From Nemertoderma westbladi (taxonomy: Eukaryota; Xenacoelomorpha; Nemertodermatida; Nemertodermatidae): a stretch of DNA of 64,000 bases. The notes under the pieces are model-generated. The model ran no database searches and was not told the DNA's origin. It saw only the letters and a list, made by a program, of their open reading frames with translations. The position numbers and the translations under genes are program-made. Location: contig JAUCBJ010007399.1 of the NCBI GenBank assembly GCA_032718475.1, positions 44,603 through 108,602 on the forward strand, in the 5' to 3' direction. This document shows positions 1 through 12,398 of the stretch, in pieces (within the stretch, counting starts at the first letter, position 1; every line of letters begins with the position of its first letter).

Positions 1-654
1 CAAGGCCAAGCCGTGTAAAGGTATTTGGTGCATTACGGGTTTTTTGCCTTACCATGTCCGCCAAAGCAGGTATATAGACGAATGACTTTTATGTCCGTTA
101 AAACACCTGTAACGGTACCTTGCGGGCGAGGGGAATATATGTACAGTTAGAGAACCTTTTAGAGTATTCCAGCGCCTGGGGGGAAACTGGATTGCGAAGC
201 AAAGGGGCCAGTTATATCCCACAGAAGCTTTTACAATGGATCCGTCCATTATTGCCAGCTCTCGGCTGGGTAAGCTTGTAATATTAAAGGTTGTGTTGTG
301 CTCATAATTCTGCTACAATTGATGTTAATTTATTTAACCATTATTTATGGTAAATTCAATTTCCTTCAAGGCGGATTCAGATCAGTAAATCAATTCAGTT
401 ATGAGACACCTGCACCTCCGAGAGCTGTTTCGATAGTTTCTGCTATGGCGGGCGGTTGCTTTGTTTACAATGTTGGCAAGCGGTTCTATATACTGTATCA
501 TGTCTAGATATAATTTAATGGATTTTGTATTGAAGTTTTGTCTGTGAGAAGCCCATAGTTGTGGGAGGCAATATTCCCACTGTTTTAAAATACCAACTTA
601 TCTGCATTACCAAGACCAGGGTCTTTTAGCAAACTATTCAGGAATATCGGCCCA
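1..654. other. No gene recognised
   Basis: Short frames only, none with a recognisable motif. The last bases (about 648-668) read GCCCATGTGAAGTATACCA, which closely resembles the terminal inverted repeat of the MITE at 58073-58446, and they run straight into the minisatellite. Confidence 0.5.
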
Positions 655-1646
655 TGTGAAGTATACCACCTTGGTATAGTAAAGTATACCACCTTGGTAT
701 AGTAAAGTATACTACCTTGGTAGTGCGAAGTATACCACCCTGGTATAGTGAAGTTTACCACCTTGGTATACCACCTTGTTATAGTGAAGTATACCACCCT
801 GGTATAGTAAAGTATACTACCTTGGTAGTGCGAAGTATACCACCCTGGTATAGTGAAGTTTACCACCTTGGTATACCACCTTATTATAGTGAAGTATACC
901 ACCTTGTTGTAGTTAAGTATACCACCTTGTCATAGAGAAGTATACAATCTTGGTATAGTGAAGTATACCCCACCTTGGTATAGTGAAGTATACCACCTTG
1001 GTATAGTGAAGTTTACCACCTTGGTATACCACCTTGTTATAGTGAAGTATACCACCCTGGTATAGTGAAGTTTACCACCTTGGTATACCACCTTGTTGTA
1101 GTGAAGTATACCACCTTGTCATAGAGAAGTATACAATCTTGGTATAGTGAAGTATACCACCTTGGTATAGTGAAGTATACCACCTTGGTATAGTGAAGTA
1201 TACCTCCTTGGTATAGTGAAGTATACCACCTTGGTATAGTGAAGTATACCACCTTGGTATACCACCTTGGTATAGTGAAGTATACCATATTGGTATAGTG
1301 AAGTATACAATCTTGGTATAGTGAAGTATACCACCTTGGTATAGTGAAGTATACCACCTTGGTATAGTGAAGTATACCACCTTGGTATACCACCTTGTTA
1401 TAGTGAAGTATACCACCTTGGTATAGTGAAGTATACCATCTTGGTATAGTGAAGTATACAATCTTGGTATAGTGAAGTATACCACCTTGGTATAGTGGAG
1501 TATACCACCTTGGTATAGTGAAGTTTACCACCTTGGTATACCACCTTGTTATAGAGAAGTATACCACCTTGTTATAGTGAAGTATACAATCATGGTATAG
1601 TGAAGTATACCACCTTGGTATAGTGAAGTATTCCACCTTGGTATAT
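655..1646. repeat. 23-bp minisatellite with nested hairpins
   Basis: About 1 kb of tandem 23-bp units built on GGTATAGTGAAGTATACC plus ACCTT, mixed with 13-bp short units lacking the GTGAAG part. In each unit GGTATA and TATACC are reverse complements, so a stem can form around GTGAAG or around ACCTT, giving two alternative hairpin phases. A 105-bp higher-order period shows near 721-835, where a TAGTGCGAAG variant recurs. Long minus-strand frames across the array are translated repeat, not genes, because a 23-bp period cycles through all three frames. Confidence 0.95.
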
Positions 1647-1781
1647 TGGATTGCATTAAGCAGTATAGCGGTATATTAGTTCGTATAGTGGTTGCATTGA
1701 CTTAGTAAATGTACTATTGTACTTATTTTTAACGCGGAGGTCAGATTTACCTGCCGATTTTAAATAATATTGATTAGTTAT

Positions 1782-1911
1782 TAATTTCATTATTTCAAAC
1801 ATTCCCAGTTTTATACCATTACAAAAAAGAAGTAACTTTTTTAAAAGATTTACAATTCGAGAGGTAGAAGTTTGAAGCAATAGCTCTGGAGATTGTACAT
1901 CAAACACTGTT
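1782..1911. repeat. Composite repeat copy 1, left end
   Basis: About 130 bp nearly identical to 14830-14959. In the second copy the sequence continues directly into what lies at 3943 here, so the 2 kb between 1911 and 3943 is extra in this copy. No coding potential seen. Confidence 0.85.
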
Positions 1912-3942
1912 AAACAGCGGCGATCAGGAGCGCATTATTACTGCCGCACTGCTGCTAAACACAAAACTGCTTCTTACCGCTGGATGGCGCTAACCTGGCC
2001 ATCCCTAATATATTTTACTAATTTTATACGGCTCCTGCAAATCGCTTGTTCCTTTCTCTGTTGATCGCCCAACAGAGAGCTAACTGTTTCAATCTATGAG
2101 CCACGCGGGAATAACCAAAACAATAAACCCGAATCGGATCCCTAAGCTACTTAAAACGAGTGCGGGTTGCCTAGCACTCGGAGTTCACTTATCGCAAAAT
2201 ACTGGAATTCACTGGGTAGAACACATCGAATGTGAGAATATTTTAATGTTAAGGGGGATAGATCTGTTACTTTCCTAGGTGCTGAAACTTGGCCTTCGGC
2301 TGGTTTTAGACCAGCAAACTTACTACTGCTGTACTGTATACTGGACACTGCTGTCAGCCCGTTGCTCCGCTATTTTCAAATAACCGCTTAGCGTGAATAG
2401 TCTACAGTATTCTAAAACGATTACTTAAACTACTCTCCGCTATGCTGCGTACAAATTCTTAATTTTACTAATTAATTACGGTCACAAATATGAAACAGCG
2501 TACTAATTACTAAGCGTTCCAGAATGCGCAATTCTAATTTATTACGCACCGGGTCACACTAGTAACAGCCTAAATACCATATTATTTTTGCCTAATCAGT
2601 AATTATTTATCGTAAACTAAGAAATAGAAATCAATCAAGGGAAACAGCGCCTATCTAAGCATTCACATTTAAGAATCAGGCACTCTTTAGCAACACAACA
2701 CAAATAGCGTAGCAATTAGCTAGTAGTACGGCAGATAGCGCTAACTACACCAATCAGCTAGTGCACTAAATACCCATACGTTAGTACATCAGTATACCAG
2801 TATTAGTCATCCAATCAGTCAGTGAGTCAGTGTAAGAACCACAGGTCACCCAAAGCCACACATAGGACTCCTAACTAAACCCAAATTCTGCCCCCCTAAA
2901 ACTACAAAGTAGAGACGGAAATCTGGATCGTCAGCCCCCTAATACTGTAACAGTGGCTGGTCCCCGGTCCTCAACTGACTAGCTCCGACCGCAACGGTGG
3001 CCCCCCGCCAGCGTCACCCCACTTTGGATCCTCTGCACTCCCTTCCGTCGCTTCCCCCCGGTGCGCCCGCCGCGCCTACCGGTACCTTAGCCCTCCATCT
3101 AATGAGTAGCTACCGTAACGGCGCATGCAATCATACAGTCTGACAGTCTAAGGAAATCCCGTGGGATTATCACATCTTAATCACATTGAACCATTAATCA
3201 AAGGGTAGAAATCATAGTTCTGATTGTAATTAGCAGTAATCATTGAGATTAAGGTGAGAAATACAGCAAGAAATAAGCAGAAATTACAAATTTGCGAATT
3301 ATTGCAAGAAAACAAATGGAAATACAGAATACACAGAATTATGCACAAAAAACTGAGATTAGTGAGATTATGGATTAACTGAGAAATTATGCAGAAATTA
3401 TGCAGTAGCACATGCCGGAAATACAGCCAATTTATAGGTGATTCATGAAGGATGATGCAATAATCCTCTGATTGGTTCCCCAATCCGCGCTACTATTAGA
3501 CCAACCTGGAAGCAGCTAGGCCTATAAGGAAGCCGGATTGTGAACCTATTTCTCTTCAGAATCACAAATTGCCACCATATATGGTAATTTTGGCGTTGCT
3601 TAATTTAGCGGTACTAAAAATACGGTACATGAAATCTAATTTAGCGCAAATATAAAAGAAATTAAAACAAATATACAGTTGGTCCTATTGATGCTAATAA
3701 CAGCAAGCTTATATCAAGGGTTTTATAGGAAACTTGCTACCGTGGAACTATTTACTTATATTTTACTACAAAATTACATAGGTAGGATTACATACTGTAT
3801 ATAATGAAGAAAATTCAAAAATATGGGCGTTTTATTTTCCTTATCTAAATATAGTTGCGCATCTTTATGGCTTATCTAAATAATTATACTGTATGACGGC
3901 TAATATAGGTACACAGCGCCATATATCGTAACAAACACTGTT
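1912..3942. mobile_element. Unclassified 2-kb insertion with 11-bp direct repeats
   Basis: CAAACACTGTT occurs at 1901-1911 and again at 3932-3942, but only once (14949-14959) in the paralogous copy, where the flanks are contiguous. This fits an insertion with a target duplication of up to 11 bp. No long ORF and no clear terminal inverted repeat were seen. The interior has a GC-rich patch (about 2940-3110) in AT-rich sequence. The alternative is loss of this segment from copy 2 by recombination between the 11-bp repeats. Confidence 0.6.
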
Positions 3943-6649
3943 GAGTTTTTTTGGTAATTATTGGTCACTTACCATTATCACATTATGCTTATGGATTTAA
4001 TGTGTAGCTGCTTAACTTCAAAATTATGTAGTCCAGATTAATGATGATGCATGATCAATGACAGATGAGGCATGAGTGTATAATCTTTAATAAATCTTTC
4101 TTCCCAGATACTATCTGAGCTACTTAGTTATAGTTAAGCCCTCCTGTGGTTAAACCTGAGCTACTTTTGTGGAGAATTTAATAATTCATATTTGGCAATA
4201 TAAAGCTTTTCCTTCATATAATTAGAATAATTAAAGCTTTCTTCAAGGTTATGGTAATAAATGTGTTTTTCCTTCGAACAGCAACAGCTTGTATTTCACA
4301 TGTCATGCCATGTCATACACGGTAGGATTATATTGAGTTTGATTTGATAGATGCTATCTAGTCCTGTGTCATACTTCGCAGTAAGAAATTGTCCATTCAG
4401 TCGAGAATAAAATTATTGAATGCTTTTGTCAGACCAATTTTAATATGTAACTGTGGCACATAGGAACCCACTAATAAAATATAATACAATGCCGGACAAA
4501 ATTAATGTTTTTCATAGACACCGAGATGGCTACTTGGTATAAAATGGCCTGATAATATATCCAATGAGGACTTATATACAAAGACTAGCCGAATCTCAAA
4601 TATAGTGAAACATAGTCTTATCTCTCTACTGGGCCGCATTGTTCGGCTTCAGTGACACCCCAGCCCAGCAAGCGCTTAATTCTATACTATCAACCAATCC
4701 ATCTAAAAATATGTAAAGGTATGGGACGCCTGTGTTGTCTATACGCAGTGATTAAGAAGGATGTGTCGGATATAGGGAATAAGTTTTTAAAAAACCGCAA
4801 GGATCTAAACAGATTAAGAACTTTAGCATCCAATAAGAACGTGTGGAGAGAGTCAATGCAGGATGTAGGCGCCTCTTAGAGGCGCGAAAGCGTTTAGATA
4901 TATACAAGCTGGCAAGCCTGGCGAGTTCACGGTCCTATACTTATATAAGAACAATACACAACAGTACTGCAGTACAGCAATGCTGTACCTGTAGTAAAGT
5001 AGTATTATGCCTACCGGCTGACCAGCATCAACTACTTTTCCACGGTTCCATGTAAATTGAACCAACGTCAATTGAACCACGTCAATTGAAACACGTCAAT
5101 TGAACCATGCGTCAATTGACCCAGCGTCAATTAAACCAGCTGCAATTGAACCAAGCGTCAATTGAACCAAGCGTCAATTGAACCAAGCGTCAATTGAACC
5201 AAGTATCAGTTGAACCAAGTGACAATTGAACCAAACGTCAGTTGAACCAAACGTCAATTGAACCAAACATCAATTGAACCAAGCATAAATAAACCCATAA
5301 TCAAATAAAGAATCAATGAAATTAATTCCTATCAGTGTTGTGAAAAATACACTACAAATAAAGAAAAATAATTCAATTAAAAACTATAGTGATTAAAAAT
5401 TAAGATTCTAGAATCTTAAAAAAGCATAGTTGAACATTCCACTAACATGGGTCAATTGACGCATGTGTCAATTGACGCTTGGTTCAATAGACGCTTGGTT
5501 CAATTGACGCTTGGTTAAATTGACATTAGGATCAATTGATGGGTGATAAATTTTGGTTCTAATGACGTATGGTTCAATTGATGTGTGGTTCAATTGACGT
5601 TGGTTCAATTGACACAATGTTAAATTGACATTGGTTCAATTGACACAATGTTAAATTGACGTTGGTTCAATTGACGTGGTTCAATTGACGTGGTTCAATT
5701 GACTTTGGTTCAGTTGACGTGTCACCCTTTTCCACTGTCTAATGCTAATGCAATAATTGTTTACTCTAACAACTAACACGTTCGTGGGTCCTTCCCACTG
5801 GACGAGGCCCAGTTATGAGATACAAATTAAAATTGAGCGACTGTATCACAAAATCAGTATTTGAGAAATTTAACCATACCGACAATCACTCAAAGAAAGG
5901 GGGACAGTACGTGTTCAGCCCTTTTAATCTGCACCCCCCCCCCCCCCCTTCCTACCAACCAATACATAACCGCGACATATACCACCCAAGGGGCGGAAGG
6001 GTAGCACAAACTTATTTCCAATCACACGTTCAATATGCGAAGCCATGTGGTTTATAGGAAATATCGAGAATTCGAGAAAATCGAGAATACAAGGAACTCG
6101 ATCGAAATACCTGTTCATCCCAGTATCCGTCTGTAGTCACCGGACAGCTGCGGTTTATTCCCGCAGAACAGTAGAATTCCCGCAGCTTCCTACCCAATTC
6201 GACAACGAATTCGCCTCACGCTTTCGTGTGGCAGAGAATGTAATCCGGTGCGATACACATCTGCCCGACTTTCAAAAATTTCCCCCAGGCGATCCCAGGA
6301 TCCGGCTGTCTGGGCCGCCGCTAACCCAAATCGCAATCCTCGTCGATTCGTCCAGTCGTTGACGTACGTCGGACTCTTCCCACCGCACTCCAAGATGGGT
6401 CGCCTGAGTGAGGCATGAGGAACTTGGCAGTGGCCCGCATTATGATCCGACCGACCGCCGTATTCCCAGTGTAGTAAATAGAATCTTACTGACAAGCAAG
6501 CCATTCCGTAGTATTTATTCCTCAGTTAATCGCATCTTGATGCCACTCGGCTGCTCGGGTCCAGATACATCGGACTGTCGGAAGCTGTTTAGATGAAGAA
6601 GTTGTTTAGATGGCCTTGCCAACGACCTAAAGACGGTACCGGTAACTCT
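3943..6649. repeat. Composite repeat copy 1, body
   Basis: 3943-4349 matches 14960-15368, 5010-5043 matches 15390-15423, and 5736-6649 matches about 15424-16353. Position 4350-5009 (660 bp) is missing from copy 2, which has about 20 unrelated bases there; it holds only a short frame with no recognised domain. 5044-5726 is a separate MITE. A poly-C tract lies at about 5937-5949. No host gene recognised. Confidence 0.8.
5044..5726. mobile_element. Foldback MITE, 9-bp TSD (MULE-like)
   Basis: The arms (about 5044-5285 and 5455-5726) are mutually inverted and made of degenerate 16-bp tandem units carrying GTCAATTGAACC, with an AT-rich spacer between. The element is flanked by CTTTTCCAC at 5035-5043 and 5727-5735; the paralogous locus has one copy at 15415-15423 and no insert. 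Both ends read GGT inward. A 9-bp target duplication with long tandem-repeat arms is typical of non-autonomous Mutator-like foldback elements, but the superfamily is inferred because no transposase is present. Confidence 0.85.
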
Positions 6650-9600
6650 CAGGTCAGGTCAGGTATTCTAGGTCATTGATCAAGAAAACTTGCCACCTCC
6701 ATGCAGCATAAAGGAGGTGCCACCTGTAGCTACATAGACCCTCTTACTAGGGCAAATCTGGTCCTGTAACTAGGACCCCCTTCGTTCTGGGATAAGGACG
6801 CCCTTGGTCTTGGATTAAGGACCTATATACTTGGCTGCAGGGGTATATGGCCTGACCAGGCAGATGGTGATCTACCAATGGCTGGTCAGGAGTAGAGTGT
6901 TCTCATGTCCACTCTGAGAGCACTTCACTGCAACCTGCACCTGGCAGCAAGGGTACATGGCATGACCCAGCAGATGAGCTGCAACAGCCAATGGTGGGTC
7001 ATGTGCGCCAGAGTAGATATGGGTGATGGGCCTCATATCTGACTCCATTGCGACACCCACCCTGTGGAATGGCAAACCAGGGTGTGGTATTTGCCCCGAG
7101 AGCTGACTCGGCAAAAAAGCACCCCCCAACCCCCACTATGGATTACATTAGCAATGCGGAGGTCCGGCCACTAGAGGCCAGTGGAATTACCGGACACAAT
7201 CGGCCTCACAGGCGTCAGTTAACTCCTGACCAGCTGCCTGTCTCACCCGCTACTGGAGAGAGAGCAGCCAACAATTCTTTGAGTCCCTTTCCTGATGACC
7301 TTTCTGGCCCAAACCCTGGGTCACCAGGAAGGCCAGATTGTGATGGGGAGAGGGATTCTGGAGTTGGAGGCTACTCTCATGTTCCACCCCGACCAACAAA
7401 GCCATTGGTGAATCTGAGGCAAGTCACAAGACTAGCCTCAGTAAACACCCTAACACTCGGGTCCCCAATGCGACAAGGTGAGCTGACTGCCTTGGCAGAT
7501 AAGCTTTCTCTTAGCGCAGTGGGTGTTCAAGAGCACCGAATGCAGACTGGACAGACTGATGAGGTTCTGATTAAGGACATGGGGGGCGGTTGGCGACTCG
7601 CCCTCGCGTCAGCAGATGATAGTGGCAATGGTGGAATTGGTCTATTGATGAATCCAACTGCACATGCAGCATTGGACAAAATAGACCAAATCTCTAACCG
7701 CATCATCCGTTGCCACTTCTCATGTTCTGGAAGACTGGCTAAGAAGTTTCCTAAGGTGGTTCTGATTGTGTGCTACTCTCCAACTAGTGTTGCCCCTGTA
7801 GAGGAGGTGGAAAATTTATACCACAATCTACAAGCAGCTACTGATGGAGTGGATCAGCATGCATTCTTAACATTCCTGGGAGACTTTGATGCAAGTCTGC
7901 ATCAATCACCTCCATTCGCCCTGGGTCTATAGCAATAGTGTTAACCGAAATTCTGTCCATCTTCAGGATTTTATCTCTGGAAATGGATTGTTTTCGGCTG
8001 GAACCCAGTTCAAGAAGCGAACTGGAAAGCTATGGACTCATAGTGGACCCAGTGGTCACAAGTCCCAGATAGACCATATTCTGTTTCGTAGGAAATACAG
8101 GAGCTCTATACAAGACTGTAATGCATTTACACTTCGACCCTTCTCCAGTGATCACCGCCTTATTGTGGCCAAGGTAAGACTTAGTCTGCGTGCTAGCAGA
8201 ACAACAAAATCTGCCTTGCCGCGGCATGACTGGTCCTCTCTGTTGCAACAGCCAAGTGTGAGATCCAGCTTCACACTACAGCTGTGCAACAGGTATGAGG
8301 CTCTTGCCTCTAAGGCGGCAGATCACTGTGAGGGCTATACTGCCTTTACAGAAGCAGTTAAGTTAGCAGCTGCAGAAACAGTTCCTGTATACCCTCGAAA
8401 CAGGAAAAGGGCCCCCTGGATTGACAACAAAATTCAGAAGTGCCGAAATGACCTTCATACGTCGCAGAAAGAGTCCCGACTCAAACAGACTACAGCGGCC
8501 AAGAATGCAGTTAAGGCTGCATCTAGGTCCCTGAACAGGCAGTACTCTGCTAATCTACAGGAGCTAATAAACCAACAGGTTGATGCCATCAATGATGCTG
8601 ACGACAGCAGGCAATCATCCCAGGCATGGAAATCGATCAATCTGCTTACTGGGCGGAAAAGCCAACCAACCACCAAGGTTAAGGCTGAATCACCAGCCGA
8701 TCGCCTCAATGGTTGGAAAGCCCACTTTGAAAAGCTCCTCAATAATGACAGGGTATTGCCTGATAACTTTCTAGAAGTAAAAGTGTCTGAGTCTGTACTC
8801 CCAGATATTCCCATTGGCGATATCTCCTTTGCAGAAGTGAAGGCTGCTGCAAAGAGCATTAAGACCAATCGTGGCAGTGGAGTAGATGGTGTTCCCCTTG
8901 AGGTCTTTAAAATACCTGAGTGTTTAAAGCTCATCTATCCCATCATAGTAGACATGTACCGAACAACAAGAGTCCCACAAGAAATGAAAACAAATAAGTT
9001 GGTGCTAGTTCCCAAGAAGGGCAACCTAATACTCTATGGATCTTTTCGGGGAATCTCATTGATCTCGATTGCTGCAAAGCTATGCAATAGGATTCTATTA
9101 AATCGCATCAGGGATCCCATTGAGAGACTGCTCGGTGGAAATCAGAATGGGTTCCGTATAGGTCGTGGGACCATGGAGCCCATTTTGGCACTTAGAAGGA
9201 TAATTGAAGAGTTATCAAAAAAGAAAGACAGGCATCTGGCTATTATCTTTGTTGACTTCTTCAAGGCCTTTGATTCAGTCTCTCGCTCACGTATGTTCAG
9301 CATACTTTCATTATATGGGATTCCTGATGAAATTATTGCAGCAATCAGATCAGTATACGATGGTTCGATAACATTTGTGTCTACTGTTGACGGTGACACA
9401 GAACCATTTGAAGTGTTATGGGGCGTCCTCCAAGGAGACACACTTGCACCATTCTTGTTCATTATTGTGGTTGACTATGTTCTACGCATGTCCTTAGATC
9501 ATTATAATGATGATGGGGTGATGATAACTCCACCTACTGGCTCCAGAAGTCGAGGAAATCCTGCCAAGTACCTAACTGATCTAGACTTTGCTGATGACTT

Positions 9601-10411
9601 AGGAGTACTCTCAGAATCATTAGAGGGAGCCCAACGGCTCCTCAGCTCATTAGAACATGCTGCTTCTAGTGTTGGTCTTTTTATTAACTCCAGAAAGACC
9701 AAAATTCTGACAGTTAACTTTGAAAGTCCTCAGCAAGTCTCTGATCGGATGAGCATAAGCTGAAAGGATGGTATGCTTGAGCATGTGGACGACTTCTGTT
9801 ACCTGGGATCATGGATCCGGAAGTCAGGTGAGGACCTTCGAATACGTAAGGGAAAGGCATGGGCAGCCTTGAATAGGCTTTCCAGGATTTGGAAGTCACC
9901 GAGAATTAATCGGAAACTTAAGGTCCGATTATTTAGAGCAGCAGTAGTTCCAGTACTCCTCCACGGGAGTCCATGCTGGGCTCTAACTGCTGAGGACACC
10001 AAATCTCTGGATGGCACATTCACAAGAATGCTACGCCGGGTTCATTGTGTCAAGTACAATACACACATCTCCAACCAGACACTATATAACATTGGAGGTG
10101 TCTCATTGGTTCCCCAAGCTTGACACTAGAACAAATCGCCTCCGCTTTGCAGGACATTGCTTTCGCCGTGAGGACCAGCCAGTGCATAATCTTGTACTTT
10201 GGCAGCCTCATGGAGTGAATAAGCATGGTGGACAGCCCATGACTTTCTTGAGACGCATCTTAAAGGATACTGGCCTTAAAGATGCGGATGATCTAGCAAA
10301 TGTCATCGGTGATAGGGAGTTGTGGCGGTGCAATTTTGTTGACAAGCCGGCACAGCATTCTTAAAAATGCAGCTGCAATGCAGCATGCCGATCCTAGTAG
10401 TAGTAGTAGTA
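6650..10411 (+). mobile_element. RTE-type LINE, copy 1 (nearly full length)
   Basis: A 3.76-kb non-LTR retrotransposon with endonuclease and reverse transcriptase in one reading order and a 3' end reading GCATGCCGATCC followed by (TAG)n. Simple-repeat 3' tails are common in the RTE clade. The boundaries come from copy 2 of the composite repeat, where the flanks join at about 16353. No clear target duplication was seen. Four more 3' fragments of the family lie at 11264-12161, 25243-26232, 49294-49885 and 51466-51847. Confidence 0.85.
7048..10364 (+). pseudogene. RTE LINE ORF: APE endonuclease + RT, broken
   Basis: This reading encodes an apurinic-type endonuclease that nicks the target, then a reverse transcriptase. 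Endonuclease motifs: VGVQEHRM, GDFDAS (the family usually has N where this has the second D), QIDHILF and SSDHRLI. RT motifs: VDFFKAFD, GVLQGDTLAP and FADD. Three breaks are visible: a frame change near 7890-7930; a TGA at 9761-9763 where copy 3 has a serine TCA codon; and a four-C run near 10115 where copy 3 has five, causing a -1 shift. A basic, proline-rich N-terminal stretch precedes the nuclease. The copy is inactive as it stands. Confidence 0.85.
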
Positions 10412-10556
10412 GTACCACTGTAACAGTTAACAGTAACAGTACCGGTACCGTACTGTAATCCTGTAGTGCTGTAGTCTCTTAGCAACCAGCTGATGTCAAT
10501 CCTAATAATCTTTGGGTAGATTAATTTAATATAACTGTAAGACAGTTACACAGATG
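10412..10556. repeat. Composite repeat copy 1, right end
   Basis: Resumes the composite repeat after the LINE. It matches about 16354-16459 and then 17431-17455 in copy 2, where the palindromic insert separates the two parts. The uninterrupted junction here is at 10530/10531. Confidence 0.8.
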
Positions 10557-11263
10557 CTGCACGAAGACCCCACGCAAATTCAACTTGGAAAATTTCGAAA
10601 CTTTTGCCAGACTACATATGTGCCAAGTTTGGATATATTTTATCGAGATTTGGCGTATTATTTTATATTTGGCGGTTATTAACGTTTAAAATTGGACACA
10701 ACAGAACAACAGATCGACAGATCGACAGATCAACAGAACGACAGACACACCAATTGAATTAGTGGTACCTGTATGCTAAGCTCGCTTACTTTCGTCGCTC
10801 GCCCCACAATCACGTTCGCATTGCATAAATATAATCTCAAAATTTTCTGTATGAGCCGTCGTCATGCCTATATCTAACGCTATCCAAATTTCGTTTCGAT
10901 TGATTCTTAAATAACGGAGATTTCGCTCTGGACACACACACACAAACACCTACACAGTACGGTTATAATTGTCACTTATGCAGGGCCGGCGTTAGGGTCT
11001 GCCCCCCCCCCCCCCGAAATAAAAAAAATGGGGCCTCTAAATAAACAAAATTGATCCCGAGAAAGAACTTCGTCATCACTCGTTGCTTCAACAAACATCC
11101 ACTACTTATAACACCATGACAAGCAAAAACTACTATGTAACAATTAAAATATAATGGTGTCATTGTCTGGAATGCGTTAGATACAGATATTAAACAAAGT
11201 AAATCGAAAAAATCATTAGGAAGAAAATTAAAACACAAACTAATAAATGAACTACAGTAAGAT
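10557..11263. other. No gene; low-complexity stretch
   Basis: Contains GATCGACA-type short repeats (about 10710-10745), a short CA run (about 10932-10945) and a poly-C tract (about 10999-11014). No convincing coding frame on either strand. Confidence 0.5.
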
Positions 11264-12161
11264 ATTACTACTATACTATAATACTACTACTATTATCGGC
11301 CTGCTGCATTGAAACTGCACATTGAGATGCTATGCCATACCTGCTTAACCGAGCACTTTGTCACCACCATGCAATCCACAATTGGAAGGTCCAATGCTAT
11401 ACCGGCTTATCAACAAAGTTACACCGCTACAATTCCCTATACTACATGACTTACGCGAGTTTATCCGCATTGTCAAGGCCAGTGTCTTTTAAGATGCGTC
11501 TCATGAAAGTCATGGGCTGTCCACCATGCTTATTCACTCCATGAGGCTGTCAAGTACAAGATTTTGCACTGGCTGGTCCTCATGGTGCAAACAATGTCTT
11601 GCAAAGCGGAGGTAGTTTTGTTCTAGTGTCAAGTTTGGGGGAACCAATGAGACACCTCAAATGTTATATAGTGTCTGGTTGGAGATGTGTGCATTGTACT
11701 TGACGCAATGAACCCGGCGTAGCATTCTTGTAAATGTGCCTTCCAGAGATTTGGTGTCCTCAGCAGTTAGAGCCCAGCATGGACTCCCATAGAGGAGTAC
11801 TGGAAGTATTGCTGCTCTAAATAATCGGACTGAAGTTTTCGATGTATTCTGTGTCAGTGCAGCCCATGCCTTTCCCTTACACATTCGAAGGTCTTCATCT
11901 CACTTCCGGATCCATGAACCCAGGTAACAGAAGTCGTCCACATGCTCAAGCATACACTCCTTTGAGCTTATGCTCATCTAATCAGAGACTTGCAGAGGAC
12001 TTTCAATGTTAACTGTCCTAATTTTGGTATTTGTGTAGGTAACAAAAAGACCAACACTAGAAGCAGCATGTTCTAATGAGCTGAGGAGCCGTTGGGCTCC
12101 CTCTAGTGATTCTGAGAGTACTCCTAAGTCATCAGCAAAGTGTAGATCAGTTACGTACTTG
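11264..12161 (-). mobile_element. RTE LINE copy 2, 5'-truncated
   Basis: Minus-strand 3' portion of the family at 6650-10411. It carries the FADDLGVLSES-coding stretch near 12150, the later WALTAEDTKSLEGTF-coding stretch, and an (AGT)n tail at its 3' end (about 11264-11296). Internal deletions and frame changes make it non-coding. The 5' truncation ends near 12161. Confidence 0.85.
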
Positions 12162-12398
12162 GCTTCTTGACAATAACAGTTTATATAAAACATTACTTTA
12201 TTTAGTTTTAAATACATATATTTATTTTAATGTAAATCAATTTATATCATTTATAAAATGTACAAGATCTGTAAACAATGTAAGAGGATACAGATATTCG
12301 ATATGATATTTGTTTGGAGGAGCTCAATACTTTGTTATATATTACACTATAAATAATTCGCATTCAATATAACTTATAATATTTGTCAAGAATATAAA

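Noticed and set aside
1037-1636. Open minus-strand frames of up to 199 residues in the minisatellite
   Set aside because: They are translations of the 23-bp repeat in rotating phases; there is no start context or domain.
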